The position numbers and the translations under genes were made by a program. Of a stretch of DNA of 64,000 bases, positions 8,795 through 15,715 are shown one piece after another. This DNA is from Azospirillum thiophilum (lineage in GTDB: Bacteria > Pseudomonadota > Alphaproteobacteria > Azospirillales > Azospirillaceae), in assembly GCF_001305595.1 (NCBI RefSeq), contig NZ_CP012401.1:1871001-1935000 (forward strand), written 5' to 3'. The first letter of the stretch is position 1; every line of letters begins with the position of its first letter. Below the pieces are notes generated by a model, which ran no database searches, was not told where the DNA came from, and saw nothing but the letters and a program-made list of their open reading frames with translations.

Positions 8795-10735
8795 TCAGGC
8801 GGTGGCGGGTGCTACATAAGTCTGCGCTATCATCGGTTGCGGGCATGGCCCGCAGTTGCATCCCGCGTCGGTGTTGGCGGCGCCCGGAATGGCGTCCGGG
8901 AAGGGAACGACGACCCCACCGACCGCGAGCGAGTCTGTGTCCTGCCCCGCCGCGGTTGCATCTGACACACCCTCCGGGACGGCTTCCGCCGCGACCGGAC
9001 GTACCACCCGCAGGTCCTTGATGGCATCGCCGTGGAGTCCCTCAAGTGCCGCCTTGATCTCATCGTCCGTCAGGTCCGCGAGGGCCTTGGCGGCGCTCGG
9101 CAGACCGCGTACGCCGTCCCGCCGATAGGTCGCGTCTATCGCCAGAGGCTTCGCCGTGCCGCAATTGGGGGACAAAGCTCTCTGAATGAGCTTCCACAGG
9201 GGATTGTCCCCCAATTGGCCGGCTCGCTGACCGTCCTTCTTGGCGGCCTCGGCGCTGGTCCAGAGATCCGGGAACGCCGCGGCGCGTAGGCTCGCGTTCG
9301 CCGGTAGAACGCCCCCGCGCACCAGGGCGGACACGGCGCGCGACGGCACCAGGTCGGACCATGGCAGGACGGCGTCGTACGTGATGTCCAACACCACGGA
9401 GGAGGCGACGATCACCAGGGCAGGGCGGATCCGATGAATCAGGCGGAGGCGGTCGACCACCTGCTCCAACTCGCGTTCCCGGCACTGCTCGAGGACAGCC
9501 TGAATGCGGGGGGCGGTGTGGGCTTCGACCAGGGCGACGGATTCGGAGCCGTCCCGCATGCGGCGCCGGCGCCCCACTTTCGGCAGACGGTTTGCGCCCA
9601 AGAATGCCAGTGGCATGACGGCGTCGAAGAACAGGGCTCGGGCCAGATTCTCGACGGCGAGGACCGTCGGCTGCAGGCGGCCGGCGACGATGACGGCGGC
9701 GTAGTTACGATAGTCGTCCGAGCCGCGCAGACCACCCAGATGCCCGAGAGGGGAAATCTTGGCGATGGTAGGGTTCTTGGAAATGGCACGGGCGACGGTG
9801 TCGGCGGTGTCCGGGTGGTCCCGCAGGGCCGGCAGGATGGCCTTGTAGGTTGCCAGCAGCGTCGGCCCGGCGGTCGCACTGACGACCTCGAATAGGTTGG
9901 CGAGGGCGAGACGGTTGTTGCGGGCAAACGTCCGGCCCGCGTCGGAGCCGCCGTCCTCGTCGCCGAACTCCACCAGGGACGATCGCCCCAGCGCGCGGTC
10001 GGTCAGACCGACGACGAAGGCCTTGCGCTCGACGTCCAGCCGGACGATGCGGATGGTCGGAAACCAGAGACGGACGATCTCCGGGTCCATCGAGGCGTCC
10101 AGCAGCAGGACCGGAGCCTCGGCCGGGACGCCGCGCAGGTCGGATCGCTTGAACCAAGCGATGACGGTCCGGCGAGCGTCAGCTGGACCGGCCTTGCCCA
10201 GGGTCACGGAGTGGAGCGCGGAGCGTGCGGTTTCGATCTCCACGGCGAGGGCCCGCCACAGTCCGGCGAGGCGGGAGGCCGGCGTGGGGGTATGGGCCGC
10301 CAGGACGGCGCCGATGGCGGTGTCCGCCATGGCCGGGTCGATGGCCGGCGCGGCGCTCTCTCCCTCCAGCCGCGCGGCCCGTCGGCAGTCGTCGGCCGTC
10401 AGGCCGTGGGCGGGCCAGTCGGCCGGGGCTGTGCCGGCGAGCATGAGCTGGTGGACGAGGCCGGCGCGCCTGACGAGCCAGGCACGGGCCAGTCCGAGGG
10501 TGACGTCGTCTTCGTCGACGGGAGCGCCGCCCAGCCAGACCCGGTCGGCCAGCCAGTCCTCGAGGGTGATGCTGCGCTCCTTGATGGCGACCTGCCACCA
10601 ACTTTCGTCGATGATGACCGCGTCCGGCTTCCGCTGCCCGCTGGGCGCCGGCGTCGTCAGGTATGCGTGCGGCGCGAAGAACAGACCCGGCCGGGCGTCG
10701 TTCGACTGCTGGTAGTGGGCGCAGCGGTGGGCCAT
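8795..10735 (-). CDS. C-terminal part of a plasmid-type helicase/ATPase; C-terminus rewritten by IS1595
   Basis: A 646-residue frame that is really the C-terminal part of a longer helicase-like ATPase beginning at 11289. The same frame stays open upstream of the ATG at 10735 to the G6 tract at 10909-10914, where it shifts relative to the N-terminal frame. That upstream stretch holds three cysteines (in VCGR, NLCER and LLCPM). With HRCAHYQQ they make a four-Cys set reminiscent of XPD/DinG-type Fe-S helicases. DAVIIDESWW near residue 41 looks like a Walker B/DE box. Similar proteins occur on alphaproteobacterial plasmids and integrative elements. The last eight residues (QTYVAPATA after PMIA, in part) come from the IS1595 right end: without the insertion the gene would read CCG ATG ATA GCG GCC GCA TAG. 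Confidence 0.7.
   Translation of the reverse strand: MAHRCAHYQQSNDARPGLFFAPHAYLTTPAPSGQRKPDAVIIDESWWQVAIKERSITLEDWLADRVWLGGAPVDEDDVTLGLARAWLVRRAGLVHQLMLAGTAPADWPAHGLTADDCRRAARLEGESAAPAIDPAMADTAIGAVLAAHTPTPASRLAGLWRALAVEIETARSALHSVTLGKAGPADARRTVIAWFKRSDLRGVPAEAPVLLLDASMDPEIVRLWFPTIRIVRLDVERKAFVVGLTDRALGRSSLVEFGDEDGGSDAGRTFARNNRLALANLFEVVSATAGPTLLATYKAILPALRDHPDTADTVARAISKNPTIAKISPLGHLGGLRGSDDYRNYAAVIVAGRLQPTVLAVENLARALFFDAVMPLAFLGANRLPKVGRRRRMRDGSESVALVEAHTAPRIQAVLEQCRERELEQVVDRLRLIHRIRPALVIVASSVVLDITYDAVLPWSDLVPSRAVSALVRGGVLPANASLRAAAFPDLWTSAEAAKKDGQRAGQLGDNPLWKLIQRALSPNCGTAKPLAIDATYRRDGVRGLPSAAKALADLTDDEIKAALEGLHGDAIKDLRVVRPVAAEAVPEGVSDATAAGQDTDSLAVGGVVVPFPDAIPGAANTDAGCNCGPCPQPMIAQTYVAPATA
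8802..8824. repeat. IS1595 right terminal inverted repeat
   Basis: Pairs with 7164-7186 at 21 of 23 positions. It also supplies the new C-terminal codons and stop of the disrupted minus-strand helicase gene. Confidence 0.88.
8825..8832. repeat. 8-bp target-site duplication, right copy (IS1595 element)
   Basis: CGCTATCA, identical to 7156-7163. Joining the two flanks through one copy restores the stop codon of the minus-strand helicase gene. Confidence 0.85.
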
Positions 10736-10830
10736 AGGGCAGAGAAGGGCGACCGGCGAACCATCCTGAACGGCAAAACGCTCGCACAGATTGCGGTAGA
10801 CGGACAGCCCTTTCCTTTGGAGCGCATTGA

Positions 10831-11289
10831 CTAGGGCGGTCCGGCCGCAGACCGCCGCGCCAGCGACGTCGACCGCCTCCCGTCCGCGCAGGACGCCGAC
10901 GGGCGGCAGGGGGGCGGCGGCTCCCAGATCTCCAACGGATCGGAATCCCTGCGCTCGGCCTCGGCGACGGCCTCGAGATTGGCGATGGCCTTGCCGGCCA
11001 ACTCGTCCCCGAGGTTGAGGCGCGGGACGAAGAACGTCACCCGAAGGCCGGCGCGCAGCAGCGGCAGGACGGCCTCGAGCAGGGTCGTCGATTTTCCCAG
11101 GCCGGCGGCACCTCGGATCCCGATCACTGTCCGGACACCTCCGGATGGGCCGGCGAGAGCCGCCTCGGCCCAGGTGGCAGCCTCCTGCCGCAAAAGTGCC
11201 TGCGCCTCGGCCGCCAGCAGGTTGTCGACGGTGTAGTGCGGCAGGGGCGGTGCGACGCCGCCGCGTTCGAATTCCCTGAGATCAGCCAT
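10831..11289 (-). pseudogene. N-terminal P-loop part of the plasmid-type helicase/ATPase, separated by a -1 frameshift
   Basis: The start is the ATG at 11289 (MADLREFERGG), with GGGAAG a few bases upstream; a longer start at 11355 has no such signal. Residues 1-125 or so form a normal P-loop N-terminus (GIRGAAGLGKSTTLLEAV, then VTFFVPRLNLGDELAGKA). After DPLEIWEPPPP the frame turns into unlikely sequence and stops at 10831. The downstream helicase frame starts exactly there. Adding one G to the G6 run at 10909-10914 would join both parts into one protein of about 830 residues. This is either a real inactivating deletion or a homopolymer sequencing error. Confidence 0.72.
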
Positions 11290-12184
11290 GTCTTCCCGCC
11301 CGGAGCGGGAACCGCGGCAACGCGGATCGTCCCATGTGCCCTCCTCGGGCCACATCCGGGCTTGTCGACGACAGGCATGGGCCTATCTCGACGAGTGTGA
11401 TCGAGCCGGACGTGGCGCAACACGTTTCGACCGATGGAGCGCCCGGGTCCTACCCCGGGCGCTCCGCATTTCGGCCCCGGCGACGCCGGAGCGCCCCCGA
11501 AATAGACACCGGCTCCCTCCCCACAAGGCGCTGCGTCGGAGAGCGGGACCTTTCAATGACTCCGGTCAAAGAACCTCGTGCGAGGTTGATCACGACTCTC
11601 AATCATTCCGGAGACAGAACCTGTGGCGAGCCCGCCGTCCGGGGCTCTCCTCATCGTGAAGTCGGTGACTCCGTACGGAGCAACCGCCTTGGGCTTGCCT
11701 ACCGCGACAGTTTCCAGGGGCGATTCGTGTCGCCCGGGCAGTCAGCGAGGCCAACGCTAGGTCAGAGTGGGCGCAGGATCGCCGGATCATCGCAGCGGAC
11801 ACACCCAGCCGTCCGACAGTCGGTCGTTCTCCCGAACCCAGACCTCAAACACAATAAAGATGAGAACTCGAGTGACCTGTTCCCGTTTTACGCGACCGCA
11901 TGGGCCGCCTCCCAAGTGCGGCGGCGACGCATTGCAGGTAAATGTTGATGTCGTAGCAGACGCGAGCACCGTCGCCGGTTTGTTTACGACGAACTTCATC
12001 ACCTGCAACGCGATCCGCCGACCGTGAGCATCCACAACGAGCATGTTCGATTGGCAAGCGGCATGCCGGCGACGATGCCGAGGATGTGATTAAACCGTCC
12101 AGTGTGTGCGGCCTCGCCGACGGCGTCGCGAAGCTGGGCGTGCCGCTCGGCGACGACGTCGACCTTCCGCTCTGACGGGTCGCG
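11290..12184. other. Gene-poor stretch inside the mobile region, with hairpins
   Basis: About 900 bp without a convincing gene. Visible structure includes an 11-bp perfect stem at 11437-11464 (GAGCGCCCGGG, a 6-nt loop, then its complement) and a 7-bp palindrome AACCTCG/CGAGGTT near 11572-11587. The part from 11830 to 12060 is richer in A/T. Open frames here, including a 204-codon plus-strand frame, lack a ribosome site or recognisable domains. It may be eroded plasmid DNA. Confidence 0.4.
11437..11464. terminator. Strong hairpin, possible terminator without a T-tract
   Basis: A perfect 11-bp GC-rich stem with a six-base loop. There is no clear T-run on either side, so it may be a structural or regulatory hairpin and not an intrinsic terminator. 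Confidence 0.35.
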
Positions 12185-12367
12185 TCAGCGCCACGACCTG
12201 AAATAGACCGCCAACGCCAGCCCCATCAGGGCCACAGCGAGCGCTGGCAGCAGGATCCCCTCCGACCGAAGCGCCAGCCAGGCGAGACCGAGCGAGGCGA
12301 GGGCCAGCGCGCACGCGAACTGCGCGCGCAGCAGCCATCGGCGGGGGATTCGGTCGGGCGGAGTCAT
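12185..12367 (-). CDS. Small two-helix membrane protein, function unknown
   Basis: A 60-residue protein with a basic N-terminus (MTPPDRIPRRW) and two hydrophobic stretches (about residues 13-32 and 36-55), ending FRSWR. This positive-inside two-helix pattern is typical of small inner-membrane proteins and unlikely in a random frame. It lies 24 bp from the IS256 left end. No family is recognised and no role can be inferred from its neighbours. Confidence 0.45.
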   Translation of the reverse strand: MTPPDRIPRRWLLRAQFACALALASLGLAWLALRSEGILLPALAVALMGLALAVYFRSWR

Positions 12368-12391
12368 GGGCTAGACTCTACGCGAGTGGGG

Positions 12392-13824
12392 GATCATGCC
12401 CCGAGGAGTGGTGTAGGATCTGGGTCGCTCATCAGGTTCTCCGGCCGGTCTGGCCGGATGGTCAGGCGGCCACAGCGGGCAGGCTGACGATGGGATCATC
12501 GCCGAGCGGGGCGATGGTTTCCAGCGTCATGTAGCGTGCCCGCTGAACGGCCCATTCATCGTTTTGCTCCAAGAGGATGGCGCCGATGAGCCTCGTAATC
12601 GCTTCCTCGTTGGGAAATATGCCGACAACCTCGGTGCGCCGCTTGATCTCGCCGTTGAGACGTTCAATCGGGTTTGTCGAGTGGAGCTTGGCCCGATGCT
12701 CCCTGGGAAAGGTCATGTAGGCCAGGACGTCTTCTTCCGCCTCGTCCATCAGGGTGGCCAGCTTCGGCAGCTTGGCCCGGACCTGATCGGCCACTTGCCG
12801 CCACTGCGTGCGAGCAGATGCCGCATCGTCCTGGGCGAAGGCCGTGGCGATGAAGGCCGCCACGACACGGCGTCCGCTCTTGCCGGCGTGGGCGAGCGCT
12901 GTCCTGGAGAAATGGACCCGGCACCTTTGCCACGTCGCCTGGAAGACCCGGGTGACGGCGGCCTTGATGCCGCCATGGGCGTCGGAGATCACCAGCTTGA
13001 CGCCGCTCAGACCACGGCGCTTGAGCTTGCGTAGGAACTCGATCCAGAAGGTTTCCGCCTCGGACGGGCCGATGTCCATGCCCAGCACCTCGCGCCGGCC
13101 GTCGGTGTTGACCGCCACCGCGATGGTCACGGCGACCGAAACGATGCGTCCGTTCTGGCGCACCTTCACGTAGGTGGCATCCAGCCACAGGTAGGGCCAG
13201 TCGCCCTCGATGGGACGGCCGAGAAAGGTCTTAACCCGCTCGTCGATCTCGGCGCACAACCGACTGACCTGGCTCTTGGAGATGCCAGACATTCCCATGG
13301 CCTGGACCAGATCGTCCACCGAGCGCGTCGAGATGCCCTGGATGTAGGCCTCCTGGATCACCGCCGTCAGCGCCTTCTCAGCCATCCGCCGCGGCTCCAG
13401 AAAGCCGGGGAAGTAGGAGCCCTTGCGCAGTTTGGGAATGCGCAGCTCGACGGTGCCGGCTCGGGTTTCCCAGTCGCGATCGCGATAGCCGTTGCGCTGA
13501 ACCAGTCGCTCGGCCGACCGTTCGCCATGACCGGCGCCGGTCAGGCCCTGCACCTCCAACTCCATCAGCCGCTCGGCAGCAAAGCCGATCATCTCGCGCA
13601 GAACATCGGCATCCGCGCCCTTCTCAAGCATCGCGCGAAGCGCCATCATCTCGTCGGTCATCGTGGTCACCCTTCGGTCGGGTTGAGGTGTGGTGACCAG
13701 ACTCTATCGAAGAACCGCGATGACCGCCCCGCTATGGATAACCGGCCCGCCTACGCCAGCCATCGGAGGGCGCTACGGCGGGCCGGTTCCCCACAGCTCC
13801 TACACCACCCCGTGGGGCACGACC
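12392..13824 (-). mobile_element. IS256-family insertion sequence (about 1.43 kb)
   Basis: Imperfect terminal inverted repeats lie at 12392-12422 and about 13794-13824, with 25 of 31 positions matching. They share TGCCCC and the core GTGGTGTAGGA. They enclose one minus-strand Mutator-type transposase gene. Length and layout fit IS256. The flanking octamers (GAGTGGGG on the left, AGGCCGTA on the right) differ, so no target duplication is visible. The right end stops 86 bp before the kfrA-like start codon. Confidence 0.85.
12462..13670 (-). CDS. IS256-family (Mutator-type) transposase
   Basis: A 402-residue transposase of normal length. The catalytic triad region is visible: Asp in [12 protein letters not shown], Asp in [13 protein letters not shown], and Glu in the conserved [16 protein letters not shown] block. 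The N-terminal [16 protein letters not shown] start (here [13 protein letters not shown]) and [22 protein letters not shown] are family hallmarks. No frameshift or stop is present, so it could be active. An alternative start three codons downstream is possible. Confidence 0.94.
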   Translation of the reverse strand: MTTMTDEMMALRAMLEKGADADVLREMIGFAAERLMELEVQGLTGAGHGERSAERLVQRNGYRDRDWETRAGTVELRIPKLRKGSYFPGFLEPRRMAEKALTAVIQEAYIQGISTRSVDDLVQAMGMSGISKSQVSRLCAEIDERVKTFLGRPIEGDWPYLWLDATYVKVRQNGRIVSVAVTIAVAVNTDGRREVLGMDIGPSEAETFWIEFLRKLKRRGLSGVKLVISDAHGGIKAAVTRVFQATWQRCRVHFSRTALAHAGKSGRRVVAAFIATAFAQDDAASARTQWRQVADQVRAKLPKLATLMDEAEEDVLAYMTFPREHRAKLHSTNPIERLNGEIKRRTEVVGIFPNEEAITRLIGAILLEQNDEWAVQRARYMTLETIAPLGDDPIVSLPAVAA

Positions 13825-13910
13825 AGGCCGTACCGTACCGGTTCCTCCATCGTGTGGATCGCCCTTCCGCCGCCCCTATCTCCGATGCCACCAACACGGG
13901 AGGTGATCAC

Positions 13911-15011
13911 ATGTCTGCCACAAAAGCCACGCGTGCGGCGGTGCAAGCCGCCTATGATGCGCTCCGAGCCGAAGGGTTGGAGCCCACGGCCGAGCAGGTT
14001 CTCCAAAGGACCGGCGGATCGAAGACGACGGTCTGCCGGCATCTGCACGAGATCGCCGCCGCCTCGCTGCCGTCGGCGACGCCCTCCGTGCCGTCGTCCG
14101 CGCCGCCTTCGGACGATGCGCCGGTCGAACTGCCGCTCGAATGGCGGGAAGCCTCGGACGGGTTGACCCGGACCTTCGCCCACATCCTGACCACGACGAT
14201 CGCCGCCGAGCGGGAACGGGCTATGCAGCTTCTCGAGGCGGAAGCGGCGGCTCGAGGCGCCGCCGTCGCCGCCGTGCGAGCCGAAGCCGAGACGCTGCGG
14301 CAGGGCTGGGAGAAAAGCCGGAAACAGGCCGAAGCGGACTTCACCATCGCTGCCAGTGAGGTCGAGGCACTGCAGGAGATCGTCGCCACCCTGCTGGCAG
14401 CCGTCGATCTCGAGACGTCCGACGATCTCGATGACCTGCGCGCCATTGCCGATCGCGCCATCGACCGCATTCGCGAGCTGACGGCGGCGGCAGCGCGCGT
14501 TCCCGCGTTGGAGGCCGACCTCGAACAGCGGATGGCCGAGATTCGCACGGTTGAGGGCCGCGTCGAGGAACTTCGGGAGGCCGCCGGCCGTGCCGAGCGT
14601 CAACACGAGGAACTGAGCAGGATCGCCGCCCGCGTTCCTGCGTTGGAAGCCGCCGCCCAAGCCTCCGAGTCCCGTATTGCCGAGCTGTCGGCCGCCGCCG
14701 CTGCCGGCGCCGAGGCCATCGGGCGGGCCAAGGCGCTGGAGCAGGTCGTCGACCGTCTGACTGTGGCGCCCCACACCGCCGTGCCCAAGGCGTCGGCGCC
14801 TTCTCGGAATGACGCTCGTTCGCCGAAACACTCCGGTGGTAAGGCGACGGGCGCCGGCCACATGGTGAAAGACGCCGATCCAACGCCAGCGAGTGAGGAA
14901 ACGACGTCTGCTGATCAACCGTTGCCCTTCACTGATCTGGTGCTGACCACGCCGTCTGCGATTAACGAGGGGCCATCCAGCCCGCCGACGTCGCCGGTCC
15001 CCCCCACCTGA
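13911..15011 (+). CDS. kfrA: KfrA-like DNA-binding coiled-coil protein (plasmid regulator/partition accessory)
   Basis: A 366-residue protein. Residues 1-50 match a KfrA N-terminal DNA-binding domain (TRAAVQAAYDALRAEGLEP, then GGSKTTVCRHLHEI). A long Ala/Glu/Arg-rich coiled coil follows, about residues 85-285, with the motif ARVPALEA appearing twice, and then a Pro/Ser-rich tail. KfrA-type proteins repress their own promoters and help plasmid maintenance. The ATG at 13911 is chosen because GGGAGGTGATC lies just before it; the frame is open further upstream but only through IS256 sequence. It stands ahead of the mobilisation genes, which supports a plasmid origin of the region. Confidence 0.8.
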   Translation: MSATKATRAAVQAAYDALRAEGLEPTAEQVLQRTGGSKTTVCRHLHEIAAASLPSATPSVPSSAPPSDDAPVELPLEWREASDGLTRTFAHILTTTIAAERERAMQLLEAEAAARGAAVAAVRAEAETLRQGWEKSRKQAEADFTIAASEVEALQEIVATLLAAVDLETSDDLDDLRAIADRAIDRIRELTAAAARVPALEADLEQRMAEIRTVEGRVEELREAAGRAERQHEELSRIAARVPALEAAAQASESRIAELSAAAAAGAEAIGRAKALEQVVDRLTVAPHTAVPKASAPSRNDARSPKHSGGKATGAGHMVKDADPTPASEETTSADQPLPFTDLVLTTPSAINEGPSSPPTSPVPPT

Positions 15012-15017
15012 CGCGCT

Positions 15018-15050
15018 GAACGGCGGCGACCGCCGTCGCCGTTCTTTCTC
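15018..15050 (+). terminator. Terminator downstream of the kfrA-like gene
   Basis: A hairpin built from GAACGGC and its complement GCCGTTC around a GC-rich centre begins seven bases after the stop codon. It is followed by TTTCTCTCC. Confidence 0.5.
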
Positions 15051-15105
15051 TCCTCCCAACCGTCGTTCACTCCGTTGCGTCGCCGCCGTCCGCTGCCATC
15101 TCCCG

Positions 15106-15242
15106 ATCGTCTTGGCCCCCTCGGGGCCGACGGCCAGCCATGCGCGGTTTTCGCTCCCCAGGGAGCTTCAACCGCGCAAGCCGGCCAGGGGCTCCGCGCC
15201 CCGTGGACCCCGCCAGGGAGGGCCAGCCCTCCCATGGACCCA
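15106..15242. other. Hairpin-rich region before mobC/relaxase, candidate oriT
   Basis: Three inverted repeats lie within 120 bp: GGCCCC/GGGGCC at 15114-15128; a nested one with 8-bp outer arms GCGCGGTT (15142) and AACCGCGC (15170) around GCTCCC/GGGAGC (15153-15166); and GGGAGGG/CCCTCCC at 15216-15233. Such clusters directly upstream of a mobC-relaxase pair are typical of a transfer origin. I could not identify a nic sequence. Confidence 0.5.
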
Positions 15243-15286
15243 CCCGACGGAGAGGCCCACCTCCCCGGACTCTCGAGGAAGGTCAG

Positions 15287-15715
15287 ATGCCGAAGACGAC
15301 ACGTCACCCGCCCGCCATCGGAACCGGCAGCGAAACACGCGTCCGGACCCGCCAGATCACCTATCGTCTGACGCCGGACGAATACGCGGCGGTTGCCCGC
15401 AGCGGCGAAGCCCGCGGCTGGTCGCCGGCGCAGTATGCCCGCGCCGTCGTCCTGACCGACGCCGGCCAGACGATCCCCGCGATTGCCCGGCGCCGTCCCG
15501 AAGCGCCTCCCGAACTCCAATCGGCGCTGCCTGTCCTCACTGCTCTTCTCGGCGACATCCGGCACATCCGCACACTGCTGAACCAGTTGGCGGCAAGGGC
15601 CAACGCCGGCGCGGTCGCCCCCGCCTGCGCCGGCTACGCCAAGGCCGAGACCGTCGTCCAGGGGCTGTCCGAGCGTATCGTCGCCGCCATCCTCGGGGAG
15701 GAAGGCGCATCATGA
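15287..15715 (+). CDS. mobC: MobC-like plasmid mobilisation relaxosome protein
   Basis: A 142-residue protein. An N-terminal region resembling a ribbon-helix-helix fold (RQITYRLTPDEYAAVARSGE, then GWSPAQYARAVVL) is followed by a helical C-terminal half (PELQSALPVLTALLGDIRHI, then LNQLAARA) typical of MobC/TraJ-like oriT-binding accessory proteins. The ATG at 15287 follows GAGGAAGG. Its TGA overlaps the ATG of the relaxase gene (ATGA), so the two are translationally coupled. The expected role is to bind the transfer origin and help the relaxase nick it. Confidence 0.75.
   Translation: MPKTTRHPPAIGTGSETRVRTRQITYRLTPDEYAAVARSGEARGWSPAQYARAVVLTDAGQTIPAIARRRPEAPPELQSALPVLTALLGDIRHIRTLLNQLAARANAGAVAPACAGYAKAETVVQGLSERIVAAILGEEGAS

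Larger units (their letters stand above)
7164..8824 (+). mobile_element. Complete IS1595-family insertion sequence (1,661 bp)
   Basis: The terminal inverted repeats lie at 7164-7186 and 8802-8824 and match at 21 of 23 positions, sharing GACTTATGTAGCA and CCGCCAC. They are flanked by perfect 8-bp duplications of CGCTATCA. The element holds a plus-strand ISXO2-like transposase gene and a minus-strand passenger gene whose 3' ends overlap. Intact ends, clean target duplications and an open transposase frame indicate a recent insertion. It landed in the final codons of the minus-strand helicase gene. Confidence 0.93.

Noticed and set aside
11334..11948. Plus-strand 204-codon frame in the gene-poor stretch
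   Set aside because: The composition is irregular and rich in Arg/Ser/Pro, there is no ribosome site or domain, and it overlaps hairpins. Long random frames are expected in this GC range.
13527..13910. Upstream extension of the kfrA-like frame
   Set aside because: It runs through the IS256 transposase 5' end and right inverted repeat. The ATG at 13911 has a strong ribosome site and begins exactly at the KfrA N-terminal domain.
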